Source: Spirosoma sp. SC4-14 (GTDB lineage: Bacteria > Bacteroidota > Bacteroidia > Cytophagales > Spirosomataceae). Taken from it: a DNA stretch of 64,000 bases. The stretch is taken from contig NZ_CP147518.1 of assembly GCF_037201965.1 (NCBI RefSeq), positions 805,001 to 869,000 on the forward strand. The letters are read 5' to 3'. Below are positions 7,238 to 15,485 of this stretch, piece after piece. The position numbers and the translations under genes are program-made. The notes under the pieces were generated by a model. That model was given only the letters and a program-made list of their open reading frames with translations. It was not told where the DNA came from and did no database searches. The stretch's first letter is position 1; each line of letters starts with the position of its first letter.

Positions 7238-9433
7238 CTATTTACTCGCTGTTTCCATTTTCTTGATGTCGGTTCCGAGCCGCTGCAGATAGGCAATGAG
7301 CGCTACAATTTCGCGATCGGGTTTTACGCTGATACCATCTTTAGCCAGTCGGGCGCTTACGTCCTGTGCCTGTTTTTGCAAGTCGGCGTTGGCATAGCTG
7401 ATCGTTTGTTCGTCGTAGGGAACACCTACTTTTTGCAGGGCTCTCAGTTTATCCGACGTAGTTGAAATGTCGAGTTGCTGAGTCAGCAGCCACGGATACG
7501 AAGGCATGATCGATCCGGGCGACATGGATGTTGGGTCACGCATGTGATGGTAGTGCCAGGAATCAGGATATTTACCCCCTTCGCGGTGCAGATCGGGCCC
7601 CGTACGTTTGCTACCCCACAGGAATGGGTGGTCATACACAAACTCGCCTGCTTTCGAGTATTCGCCATAGCGTTCGGTTTCGCTGCGGAATGGCCGAACC
7701 ATCTGGCTGTGGCAGTTTACGCAGCCTTCGCGGATGTATAGATCACGGCCTTGCACTTCAAGAGCAGTATAGGGTTGAACAACGGCAATGGTAGGCACAT
7801 TGGAGCGAACCATAAAGGTTGGAATCAGTTCCACCAGCGAGCCAATCAGAATAACCACCAGTGAGCCAATCAGTAGCGGAATAGGTTTGCGTTCGAACCA
7901 ACGGTGCCAGTAGGTGTCGCTTCCAGTTGGGGTATAGGCTTTGGTCAGAGCAGGGGCTTCGGCAGATTCGTTGGCAAGCAAACTACCAGCAGCCATTGTT
8001 TTGAAGAGGTTATAAGCCATCAGGATAGCTCCTGCCAGATAGAACGCTCCGCCAAGCGCACGCATCTGGTGCATGGGCAATAGTTGCAGCGTTGTTTCGA
8101 GGAAATTTGGGTATTTCAGAACCCCTTCAGGTGTGAATTCTTTCCACATCATCCCCTGCGTAAAACCGGAGATATACATCGGAATGGCATAGAGCAGAAT
8201 GCCCAGCGTACCGATCCAGAAGTGGATATTTAATAGTTTTTGCGAATAGAGTGGTGTCCGATACAGGCGCGGAATGAGCCAGTACAGAATGGCAAAAGCC
8301 ATGAAACCATTCCAGCCCAGCGCACCAACGTGAACGTGAGCAACAACCCAGTCGGTGAAGTGCGCAATGGCATTCACATTTTTCAGCGACAGCATTGGGC
8401 CTTCGAAGGTTGCCATCCCATAGGCGGTTATGGCAACAACCATAAATTTCAGGAGTGTATCTTCCCGTACTTTATCCCAGGCCCCCCGCAGGGTGAGCAG
8501 ACCATTGATCATACCACCCCACGATGGCGCAATGAGCATGATCGAAAAAACAGTACCCAGCGATTGCGCCCAGTCGGGCAGGGAGCTATAGAGCAAGTGG
8601 TGAGGTCCGGCCCAGATGTAGATGAAAATCAGCGCCCAGAAGTGCAGAATTGAGAGTTTATACGAATATATCGGGCGATTGGCCATTTTGGGCAGGTAAT
8701 AGTACATCAGCCCCAGAAACGGCGTTGTCAGAAAAAAGGCTACGGCGTTGTGGCCATACCACCATTGTACGAGCGCATCCTGCACACCAGCATACATATA
8801 GTAGCTTTTGAAGAGGCTCACCGGCATTTCGAAGGAGTTGACGATATGCAGAACGGCCACTGTAACAAATGTGGCTATGTAGAACCAGATGGCTACATAA
8901 AGGTGGCGCTCCCGTCGGTTGATGATCGTACCGAACATATTGATACCGAAGACGACCCAGATCAGCGTAATGGCAATATCGATGGGCCATTCGAGTTCAG
9001 CGTATTCGTGCGATGTGGTTAAACCCAGTGGCAACGTAATGGCGGCAGCGACAATAATGGCCTGCCAGCCCCAGAAGTGGATCTTGCTTAGCAAATCGCT
9101 GAACATCCGGGCCTTGCAGAGCCGTTGCAGCGAGTAATAAGCTCCCATGAAAATGGCATTGCCAACAAAGGCAAAAATGACCGCATTGGTATGTAGCGGA
9201 CGAATTCGGCCAAAGGTAGTGTATTGCGTGCCGAGGTTAGCGGCTGGTGCAAACAACTGACTGGCAATGATTACGCCAACCAGCATACCAACAATGCCCC
9301 AAACGATGGTTGCAATGGCAAAGTTGCGCACGATACGGTTGTCGTAACTGAAATACTCTACACCTGGAGAGTTTGTCTGCCCTAACGTAGTTCGGTCAGA
9401 CGAGATAATTGTGGGCGGTTTCTGAGAAATCAT
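7238..9433 (-). CDS. ccoNO: Fused cbb3-type cytochrome c oxidase subunits I and II (CcoNO)
   Basis: Residues 1-480 are the CcoN haem-copper core: haem ligand H81 (GRIRPLHTNAV), CuB region H228 (YGHNAV) and H278-H279 (GPHHLLYSSLPDW), and the H366-x-H368 pair (AHVHVGALGWNG). Residues about 515-731 are CcoO: one anchor helix, then haem c motif C571-V-N-C-H575, followed by typical CcoO segments (GPDLHREGGKYPDSW, MRDPTSMSPGSIMPSYPWL). Fusion of the two subunits into 731 residues is a standard Bacteroidota arrangement. The enzyme is a high-affinity terminal oxidase for low oxygen. It starts 15 bases after ccoS. Confidence 0.97.
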   Translation of the reverse strand: MISQKPPTIISSDRTTLGQTNSPGVEYFSYDNRIVRNFAIATIVWGIVGMLVGVIIASQLFAPAANLGTQYTTFGRIRPLHTNAVIFAFVGNAIFMGAYYSLQRLCKARMFSDLLSKIHFWGWQAIIVAAAITLPLGLTTSHEYAELEWPIDIAITLIWVVFGINMFGTIINRRERHLYVAIWFYIATFVTVAVLHIVNSFEMPVSLFKSYYMYAGVQDALVQWWYGHNAVAFFLTTPFLGLMYYYLPKMANRPIYSYKLSILHFWALIFIYIWAGPHHLLYSSLPDWAQSLGTVFSIMLIAPSWGGMINGLLTLRGAWDKVREDTLLKFMVVAITAYGMATFEGPMLSLKNVNAIAHFTDWVVAHVHVGALGWNGFMAFAILYWLIPRLYRTPLYSQKLLNIHFWIGTLGILLYAIPMYISGFTQGMMWKEFTPEGVLKYPNFLETTLQLLPMHQMRALGGAFYLAGAILMAYNLFKTMAAGSLLANESAEAPALTKAYTPTGSDTYWHRWFERKPIPLLIGSLVVILIGSLVELIPTFMVRSNVPTIAVVQPYTALEVQGRDLYIREGCVNCHSQMVRPFRSETERYGEYSKAGEFVYDHPFLWGSKRTGPDLHREGGKYPDSWHYHHMRDPTSMSPGSIMPSYPWLLTQQLDISTTSDKLRALQKVGVPYDEQTISYANADLQKQAQDVSARLAKDGISVKPDREIVALIAYLQRLGTDIKKMETASK

Positions 9434-9448
9434 AATAGTAACGGACTG

Positions 9449-9643
9449 TTATTCGGGGGTATCGGTAGAAGTTGTTGGTTCATTGTCATCGAGCAGGATG
9501 CGCATGGATGGAGTGTACAAATCATCCTGTTGGCCGGAGCGGAGCGACCACCAGAATGCAGCAAGGAACCCCAGAGCCAGTAGCAGGCTGATGCCAATCA
9601 TGAAGAAGATGATGTACATACCCGTAAGTGTTTGACGGCTCAA
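9449..9643 (-). CDS. ccoS: cbb3 oxidase assembly protein CcoS
   Basis: This 64-residue protein has one hydrophobic segment (MYIIFFMIGISLLLALGFLAAFWWSL) followed by SGQQDDLYTPSMRILLDD. The W..SGQ-DDL-TP pattern is the CcoS signature. In known systems CcoS is needed for haem and copper insertion into the oxidase. It is the promoter-proximal gene of the operon running to safE, and its upstream region holds the CTGAC-N4-GTCAG palindrome at 9741. Confidence 0.9.
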   Translation of the reverse strand: MSRQTLTGMYIIFFMIGISLLLALGFLAAFWWSLRSGQQDDLYTPSMRILLDDNEPTTSTDTPE

Positions 9644-9740
9644 AAATGCAGGTTATCTCATGGACGATATATGAGCTTTGTCAGCCAAATAGTTGATAGA
9701 ATTCAGGAAGTAGAAAAAGCTGATAAAAGTCATCAAAACG

Positions 9741-9756
9741 CCTGACCAACGTCAGG
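9741..9756. promoter_or_regulatory. Putative FNR/CRP-type operator upstream of the cco operon
   Basis: CCTGACCAACGTCAGG is a perfect 6-4-6 inverted repeat with TGAC/GTCA half-sites in the geometry of CRP/FNR-family sites. It is centred about 106 bases upstream of the ccoS start codon and 65 bases upstream of the divergent gene at 9814. The same core, CTGAC-N4-GTCAG, recurs at 17983 before ccoI and hemN. The binding protein is not shown; the receiver-CRP regulator at 217-1287 is the nearest candidate. Confidence 0.6.
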
Positions 9757-9813
9757 AAGTGGCTTTGGCCAGGGCGGTACTTTTACTGCCAGAAGTTTAT
9801 TTTTATCTACGTC

Positions 9814-10233
9814 ATGACCGACACACTGACCAACCCGCCCCAGGGAGAAGAGTCCTCTCTGATTCAGGCCTGCCGAAGTCAAAATCAGGTATGGACCACT
9901 GCGATTGTCCAGTATGAACAGGAAATTGATAATCTCCTGGCACTCTTAGCCGATCTGCTCGAACACCCTACCTATCAGAATTTACGCCTGCGTGCTATCG
10001 ACTATTATGGTACGCTGAATCAGGTGAAGAGCCGTTTTCAGCGATTACGACTCGATATGGTTTGTGAAAATCGGGTTTGTATGCCATCCGATCAACAGGT
10101 GTGCAGGGAGCCTCGCTTTGGGTTATATACACTCGTCGACTCACATTTACGGGCACTGGCGGATGAGTTCAGCCGGGTCAAAGCCGGTTGCTATCAGTTC
10201 CTTTCGGTGATGGTGACGCTCAATATGCTTTAA
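9814..10233 (+). CDS. Conserved hypothetical, helical protein
   Basis: No family is recognised. This 139-residue protein is soluble and predicted largely helical, with leucine-rich segments (EQEIDNLLALLADLLEH, VDSHLRALADEFSRVKAG) and four cysteines, including a CENRVC spacing. There is no signal peptide or membrane helix. It diverges from the cco operon, and the palindrome at 9741 is closer to its start than to ccoS, so it may belong to the same low-oxygen response. The ATG at 9814 (MTDTLTN) gives the only well-placed start. Confidence 0.6.
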   Translation: MTDTLTNPPQGEESSLIQACRSQNQVWTTAIVQYEQEIDNLLALLADLLEHPTYQNLRLRAIDYYGTLNQVKSRFQRLRLDMVCENRVCMPSDQQVCREPRFGLYTLVDSHLRALADEFSRVKAGCYQFLSVMVTLNML

Positions 10234-10271
10234 TACTTGATGGTATTGGATAACCCAATGCCTGTTTCTGA

Positions 10272-11021
10272 ATGATTATTCTCTCCTTCTTTCTTGCGCA
10301 TTGGTACCTGTCGGTATTGATGCAGACGGTTTTTTTGCACCGCTATTCCGCCCATCAGATGTTCACGATGAGCAAGGGCTGGGAAAAAGTTTTTTACGTT
10401 CTTACCTTTATTGGGCAAGGCTCATCGTTTCTTAGCCCCCGTGCGTATGGAATCATGCATCGGCTACACCACGCCCATGCCGACACTGAGCAGGACCCGC
10501 ATTCGCCCGAGTTTTCCAAAAACCTGTTCGATATGATGTGGAAAACCCGGTTGTATTACAACGATATCCTGAACAACCGGGATTCGATTCCGGCTAAGTT
10601 CAAAAAGGGGGTACCCAACTGGGAATGGATGGAGCGTTTTGGCGATCGTTGGCCGGTGCGACTGGCCTGGGGCACGATCTATACGCTAGTTTACATTCAG
10701 TTTGCCACATCCCCCTGGTTATTTATGCTGCTTCCGGTGCATTTTCTGATGGGACCGGTTCATGGAGCGATCATCAACTGGTATGCACATCGGTATGGCT
10801 ATACGAACTTTAAAGTGAACGATACGGCCAAAAATCTGCTTCCGTTCGATTTCCTGATGATGGGCGAGTCATATCATAACAACCACCACAAATACGGTGG
10901 GCGGGCCAACTTTGGGGGCTTCCGCTGGCACGAGTTCGATCCGGCGTACCCCTTATTGAAACTCCTGAATGCACTGCACGTAATAAAACTGAGGGTAGGG
11001 CGCGATGAAGCCTATATGTAG
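10272..11021 (+). CDS. Acyl-CoA/fatty acid desaturase family protein
   Basis: A membrane di-iron enzyme of 249 residues with the three histidine boxes of the desaturase superfamily: HRYSAH (HX4H), HRLHHAHAD (HXXHH) and HNNHHK (HXXHH). Hydrophobic stretches lie at the N-terminus and around residues 130-165. It would introduce a double bond into membrane fatty acyl chains using oxygen. Its size is short for the family (often 250-380) but all boxes are present. It follows the 9814 gene by 38 bases on the same strand and converges with the MFS gene. Confidence 0.88.
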   Translation: MIILSFFLAHWYLSVLMQTVFLHRYSAHQMFTMSKGWEKVFYVLTFIGQGSSFLSPRAYGIMHRLHHAHADTEQDPHSPEFSKNLFDMMWKTRLYYNDILNNRDSIPAKFKKGVPNWEWMERFGDRWPVRLAWGTIYTLVYIQFATSPWLFMLLPVHFLMGPVHGAIINWYAHRYGYTNFKVNDTAKNLLPFDFLMMGESYHNNHHKYGGRANFGGFRWHEFDPAYPLLKLLNALHVIKLRVGRDEAYM

Positions 11022-11028
11022 CTGAACG

Positions 11029-12207
11029 TTAGGCTGTTTTATGCATGGCCCAAAGACCAGCTATTGGTCCGGGAAGTAGTGCATAAAACAGCCATTCGGT
11101 AGTGCCAGTTGTGGTTACCAGCCAGGCTATAAACTGAATCGACAGTACCGTTAGCAGAAAGCCAAAGCAGGTAACAAGAGTCAGAATACTTCCTCGGTTT
11201 TCGGTGGTTGCCCGGCTGGCTACAACAGTCGAAAACTGGGGCGAATCGCCAGCGGCCGATGCGCCCCAAATCAGCAGAAAGAACCCAAACAAAAAAGGGG
11301 TAGCTGCTATCAGTAGCGGAGTCAGTACAATACAAATTCCTGAAATGACCAACAAATAACGGGCTACCCGCATACTGCCAATTCGTAAGGCCAGATAGCC
11401 TCCTCCAATGCATCCGACGGCTCCGGCAGCAATGGCACCAAAGGCCCAGACTGACGTCGGGAAAACGACACCGGGGTGTTGTTGCTTATAGTAGTTAATG
11501 AGCAGGGGCAGGAATGCCCAGAGGGTATATAGCTCCCACATATGGCCAAAATAACCTAGCATGGCGGGCCGGAAAGCCGAGGGTTTCCAAAGTGAGAATA
11601 AGGCCTGAAAACGAAACAGACTACGACTTTTCTGAACGGGATTGGCCGGCACCGTTATGGTCAGTAAAACCCCACCACTGATCGCCAGCAAACTAACCGA
11701 TAGCAGTAGGGTTCGGTATGGCAAACTACTGCCCAAACCACGAATAAGGTGCGGAAAGGCTGTTCCAACTACCAGTGCCCCTACCAAAAGTCCCATTGCT
11801 TTGCCTAAAATCGGCTTAAACTGATCGGCTACAATCTTCATGCCTACGGGATACACTCCTGCCAGAAAGAAGCCCGTCAGGAACCGGCTGGCCAGAATTG
11901 TGCCAGCCTGAATGGGCAAAAATAACCAGAGCAGATTCACTAGAGCGGCTAGAATAACAGAGGTCAGGAAAACGTAGGTCGATGGGAAACGGTCTGGAAT
12001 CGCCAGAACCGCATACAAAAGTGTTCCCGTAATGAAGCCAAGCTGAACCGACGACGTAATCCAACTGGTCAGGGCGGGGGTTTTCAGCAGGGGCTGAAGC
12101 TCGGGCAAAATGGCATTTCCGGCAAACCATAACGATGTTCCGGCAAATTGAGCAAACACAACAACTGGTAACTGACGATTGACACGTGAGGAAGCGAGCA
12201 TTCCCAA
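11029..12207 (-). CDS. MFS transporter
   Basis: This 392-residue protein has about twelve hydrophobic segments in two halves, and the MFS-type loop after helix 2 (VLAIPDRFPS). Glycine- and proline-rich helices such as FGFFLLIWGASAAGDSPQFST resemble the CynX/NimT or nitrate-type major facilitator groups, but no substrate can be assigned. It converges with the desaturase gene with 7 bases between stops. Start MGMLASS is used; a start two codons later (MLAS) is equally possible. Confidence 0.85.
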   Translation of the reverse strand: MGMLASSRVNRQLPVVVFAQFAGTSLWFAGNAILPELQPLLKTPALTSWITSSVQLGFITGTLLYAVLAIPDRFPSTYVFLTSVILAALVNLLWLFLPIQAGTILASRFLTGFFLAGVYPVGMKIVADQFKPILGKAMGLLVGALVVGTAFPHLIRGLGSSLPYRTLLLSVSLLAISGGVLLTITVPANPVQKSRSLFRFQALFSLWKPSAFRPAMLGYFGHMWELYTLWAFLPLLINYYKQQHPGVVFPTSVWAFGAIAAGAVGCIGGGYLALRIGSMRVARYLLVISGICIVLTPLLIAATPFLFGFFLLIWGASAAGDSPQFSTVVASRATTENRGSILTLVTCFGFLLTVLSIQFIAWLVTTTGTTEWLFYALLPGPIAGLWAMHKTA

Positions 12208-12252
12208 AGATACGTATTCAATCTTTTTTCGGGGGGCGGTGTAAAGTACTAT

Positions 12253-12290
12253 TATTCAGTCTATGTCAGATCCCTGACATAGACTGAATA
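12253..12290. terminator. Perfect 17-bp hairpin downstream of katE
   Basis: The arms at 12253-12269 and 12274-12290 are exact reverse complements around the tetraloop ATCC. It lies just past the catalase stop codon, before the MFS start region. There is no T-run on the katE side, so it could instead be an operator for the MFS gene, whose start is 46 bases away. Confidence 0.6.
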
Positions 12291-12301
12291 AACGATAGCG
12301 T

Positions 12302-14419
12302 TTATACCAATGATTTTTCCCGACTCCAGAACCGGTGCTGGGCAATAGCTTTGATAAAGTCTTTTGCCACCTTGTCGGCTGCCCCATTGGAGCCGCTGAT
12401 GATGCCGTCGCTGGTAAGCCTATCAGGCGGCAAAGCTGCTTTCAACAGTATTTCTCCTTCGCCGGTGGCTGCAATGGCCTTGCAATGCATAAATGCTTCA
12501 TGAACAAACCGAATAGCATCGGGCTCCTGAGCAAGTGCATCGGCACTGGGTTTTCCTCCCGGAACATAAACCGCATCGAACAAAACCGAAGCAACTGTTT
12601 GTAAACTTGCGTCAATTTTAACCGATTGGCCACCCGATGTTTTGAGCATGCCCAGATGAGGAGCAACAATAGCAATAACTGCTTTTTCGGCGGCAAGCGC
12701 TTTCTGCATGGTTTCCAGCGAAGCCGCATCGACGCCATCGGCCGCCAGAATGGCTACCTGCCGGGTTTTGATCGAGTCCATGATGGTGTTAGCCATACTT
12801 AAGGCTTCCGACCGATCAAGGGTCAACTGGACTGGCCCGGATTGGTAATCGGCAGGGTTTGCATCGGCCGGAACACTCATGTTCAATTGAACGCCCTCTG
12901 TCGATGGCACATCCAGTCCCAAACCTTCGCCAACAAGTTTTGCCAGTGTCGCGTCAATTTTCGACAAATGCATGAGCATTCGCTGCCGAATCGCTTCAAT
13001 GGCTACTTTACCTAGCTCAAACCGAAGCGCTTTAACGATATGCGTTTTTTCGGTAGCCGACTGACTATTCCAGAACAGTTTTGCCTGGCTATAGTGGTCC
13101 ATAAAGCTTTTGCTTCGGGCACGAACTTTGGGCGCATCGATCCGTTCGGCATAACTGGCAAAGCCTCCTTCCTGCTGCCGGGCCTGGGCCGGGCTATTAC
13201 CGTTTATGGAATTAGGACTATAGCTTGTTTGCCCTTTGTTGATCATCTGCCGCATGTGCCCGTCGCGTTGATTGTTATGGACCGGGGCAATTGGCCGATT
13301 GATCGGAATCTCATGGAAGTTAGGACCGCCTAGTCGCTTTAGCTGTGTGTCGGTGTAGGAAAACAAACGCCCCTGCAGGAGTGGATCGTTGGTGAAATCG
13401 ATACCCGGAACGACGTGTCCCAGATGAAATGCAACCTGCTCGGTTTCGGCGAAGTAGTTGTCTGGATTGCGGTTGAGGGTCATTTTCCCGATTCGCCTGA
13501 CCGGAACCAGTTCTTCCGGAATAATTTTTGTTGCATCCAGCAAATCAAAGTCGAACGTATGCTCGTCTTCTTCATTTACGATCTGTACACCAAGTTCCCA
13601 TTCAGGAAAAGCTCCGCTTTCGATGCTATCCCACAGGTCACGGCGATGAAAGTCCGGGTCGCGGCCCGAAATTAGTTGGGCTTCATCCCAAACTACCGAG
13701 TGGACACCCATCAGGGGTTTCCAGTGGAATTTAACAAAGCGGGCTTTGCCTGCTTCATTGATAAACCGGAATGTATGCACTCCGAAGCCTTCCATCATCC
13801 GATAACTACGCGGAATGGCCCGGTCCGACATCGCCCACATAATCATGTGCATTGATTCGGGAGTTTGCGAAATAAAGTCCCAGAAGGTATTGTGAGCAGT
13901 GGCTGCCTGTGGAATTTCATTATGTGGCTCGGGTTTGGCCGCATGGATCAGATCGGGGAATTTGATAGCATCCTGAATAAAGAAAACCGGTATGTTGTTG
14001 CCGACCAGATCAAAATTGCCTTCTTCTGTATAGAACTTTACGGCAAAACCACGAACATCGCGCGCCAGATCGGTTGAACCCCGTGAGCCTGCTACGGTTG
14101 AAAAACGCACAAAAACCGGCGTTTTAACGCTGGGGTCCTGCAAGAAGCTGGCTCTGGTTAGTTCGGCCTGTGGTTCATAAACCTGAAAGTAACCGTGAGC
14201 GCCTGCGCCACGGGCATGCACGATTCGTTCGGGGATGCGCTCATGGTCGAAATGGGTAATTTTCTCACGGAAAATGAAATCTTCCATCAGGGTTGGCCCC
14301 CGATCTCCGGCCTTTAGTGAGTTTTGGTCGTCGTTTACCCGAAGCCCCTGGTTGGTTGTTAAGAACTGGTCTTTACTATCCTCCCGATTCATGTCCAGTT
14401 CATTCACTTTGTCATTCAT
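12302..14419 (-). CDS. katE: Large-subunit catalase (HPII type)
   Basis: A 705-residue clade-2 catalase. The N-terminal extension is followed by the core: catalytic His region RIVHARGAGAHGYF, FVRFSTVAGSRGSTD, distal Asn in NIPVFFIQDAIKFPD, and haem-ligand Tyr region RLFSYTDTQLKRLGG. After about residue 550 there is a flavodoxin/DJ-1-like C-terminal domain (RQVAILAADGVDA, VYVPGGKPSADA), typical of HPII. It decomposes hydrogen peroxide in the cytoplasm. It is transcribed alone, with hairpins on both sides. It fits the redox theme of the region; no OxyR-like site was recognised. Confidence 0.97.
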   Translation of the reverse strand: MNDKVNELDMNREDSKDQFLTTNQGLRVNDDQNSLKAGDRGPTLMEDFIFREKITHFDHERIPERIVHARGAGAHGYFQVYEPQAELTRASFLQDPSVKTPVFVRFSTVAGSRGSTDLARDVRGFAVKFYTEEGNFDLVGNNIPVFFIQDAIKFPDLIHAAKPEPHNEIPQAATAHNTFWDFISQTPESMHMIMWAMSDRAIPRSYRMMEGFGVHTFRFINEAGKARFVKFHWKPLMGVHSVVWDEAQLISGRDPDFHRRDLWDSIESGAFPEWELGVQIVNEEDEHTFDFDLLDATKIIPEELVPVRRIGKMTLNRNPDNYFAETEQVAFHLGHVVPGIDFTNDPLLQGRLFSYTDTQLKRLGGPNFHEIPINRPIAPVHNNQRDGHMRQMINKGQTSYSPNSINGNSPAQARQQEGGFASYAERIDAPKVRARSKSFMDHYSQAKLFWNSQSATEKTHIVKALRFELGKVAIEAIRQRMLMHLSKIDATLAKLVGEGLGLDVPSTEGVQLNMSVPADANPADYQSGPVQLTLDRSEALSMANTIMDSIKTRQVAILAADGVDAASLETMQKALAAEKAVIAIVAPHLGMLKTSGGQSVKIDASLQTVASVLFDAVYVPGGKPSADALAQEPDAIRFVHEAFMHCKAIAATGEGEILLKAALPPDRLTSDGIISGSNGAADKVAKDFIKAIAQHRFWSREKSLV

Positions 14420-14559
14420 ACTCGTCTGGCTTTGTTGTTAGTTTTTATTCTGTAGGATTAGTAGAATTACATCCGAAGCCAGATAATGTTTATGTCAGCC
14501 AGAAAATAGTGGCGAAAGTGATTAGGTGGGAATCGTTTCGTTGACCATTAGTCATGAAG

Positions 14560-14592
14560 AGGCCTGGGTTTCCTGCCAGGAAACCCAGGCCT
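14560..14592. terminator. Hairpin after the ccoI operon
   Basis: AGGCCTGGGTTTCCTG (14560-14575) is followed after one base by its exact reverse complement (14577-14592). In practice this is a stem of about 14 bp with a small loop. It lies 36 bases beyond the stop of the 2OG-like gene. The following bases on the minus strand are not T-rich. Confidence 0.6.
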
Positions 14593-14627
14593 AAAAGATA
14601 AAAGAATTGAAAGGCGGCTAATAAAGT

Positions 14628-15452
14628 TTATTCAGCTTCGGTAAGCTGTGGTTCCGTAACCGTAATCTGGGTTTTCCAGCCTTGTGGTTCCTGGCTGGGA
14701 GCTGGCGTTCCCCACGGATCGTAGAACGGAATAATGGCCACCCAGCGGCCTTTCGGATCGTCCCAGCTAAAGCGGTCGGCAAAGCTCGACGGGCTAACCC
14801 AGTGCGGCAGATCGTAGCGGAACAGAATCATGTCGCCCACATTCTGATGCCCTTCAGTTTCTATAATCGTGTCGTTGATAATATAGCCCGTGCCTCCCGA
14901 ATGGTAATCCTGCCCATACTGATTTAGTGCCAGAATTACGCCAACCTGCTGCGGGTTAAGCGGATGCCAGTGCCGCCCGAAGAAAGAGCCGCCTAGCGGA
15001 TAGTGCGTAATCTGTGGATGGAAATAGGGTTTCCCTTTGGCCCGGATACCCAGCGGAACCGCATTGCCCGTGAGCCGATTCCAGAAGCGGGTCATCGGTG
15101 TAAATACCGATAGGAGCGTTTGCTGAAAGTCGGGTTCCAGCGCCGGAATATTATCGAACGTATGATCGTGGAAAAGCTGTGGTGCCTGCTGAATATTGCT
15201 GATATGGAGTCGATGCTTGTGGGCATTCGAGATAAAATCGTCAGGTTCCTGACGCAATGGTTCCTGGTTCGACCAGTTAAGTGTTTCGTTGATAACCCGT
15301 TTCAGCAGGTCGGCGGGAAAAATGTTTTTGACAATAACTACATTAGGTTCGTTGACCAGTTGCATCACTTCTTCGTAAGGCAGTTCGGTAACAATCTCGC
15401 CGTTTTCCAGACGGCCTTCCAGTGTAATCAGGTAATCAGCAACTTTTTTCAT
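14628..15452 (-). CDS. 2OG-Fe(II) oxygenase-like (double-stranded beta-helix) protein
   Basis: This 274-residue soluble protein has a possible metal triad: H161 and H163 in GRHWHPLNP, and H217 in GDMILFRYDLPHWVSP, followed by R236 in PKGRWVAI, which could bind the 2-oxoglutarate carboxylate. The strand pattern is that of jelly-roll oxygenases. The first facial ligands read H-W-H, not the usual H-x-D, so cofactor and activity are uncertain. The gene starts 33 bases after ccoI, and both are followed by one hairpin, so it is probably co-expressed with the copper pump. The substrate is unknown. Confidence 0.6.
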   Translation of the reverse strand: MKKVADYLITLEGRLENGEIVTELPYEEVMQLVNEPNVVIVKNIFPADLLKRVINETLNWSNQEPLRQEPDDFISNAHKHRLHISNIQQAPQLFHDHTFDNIPALEPDFQQTLLSVFTPMTRFWNRLTGNAVPLGIRAKGKPYFHPQITHYPLGGSFFGRHWHPLNPQQVGVILALNQYGQDYHSGGTGYIINDTIIETEGHQNVGDMILFRYDLPHWVSPSSFADRFSWDDPKGRWVAIIPFYDPWGTPAPSQEPQGWKTQITVTEPQLTEAE

Positions 15453-15485
15453 GGATGTAATGATGACTTAAATTGGAGAATAAAA

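Noticed and set aside
6988-7296. Longer 102-residue form of the CcoQ-like protein
   Set aside because: The extra N-terminus is translated from the hairpin at 7192-7228 and the end of ccoNO and has no membrane-protein character.
14540-14555. TTGAC-CATTA-GTCAT upstream of katE as another FNR-type site
   Set aside because: The spacer is five bases, not four, and the site is about 120 bases from the start codon, so it does not match the other elements.
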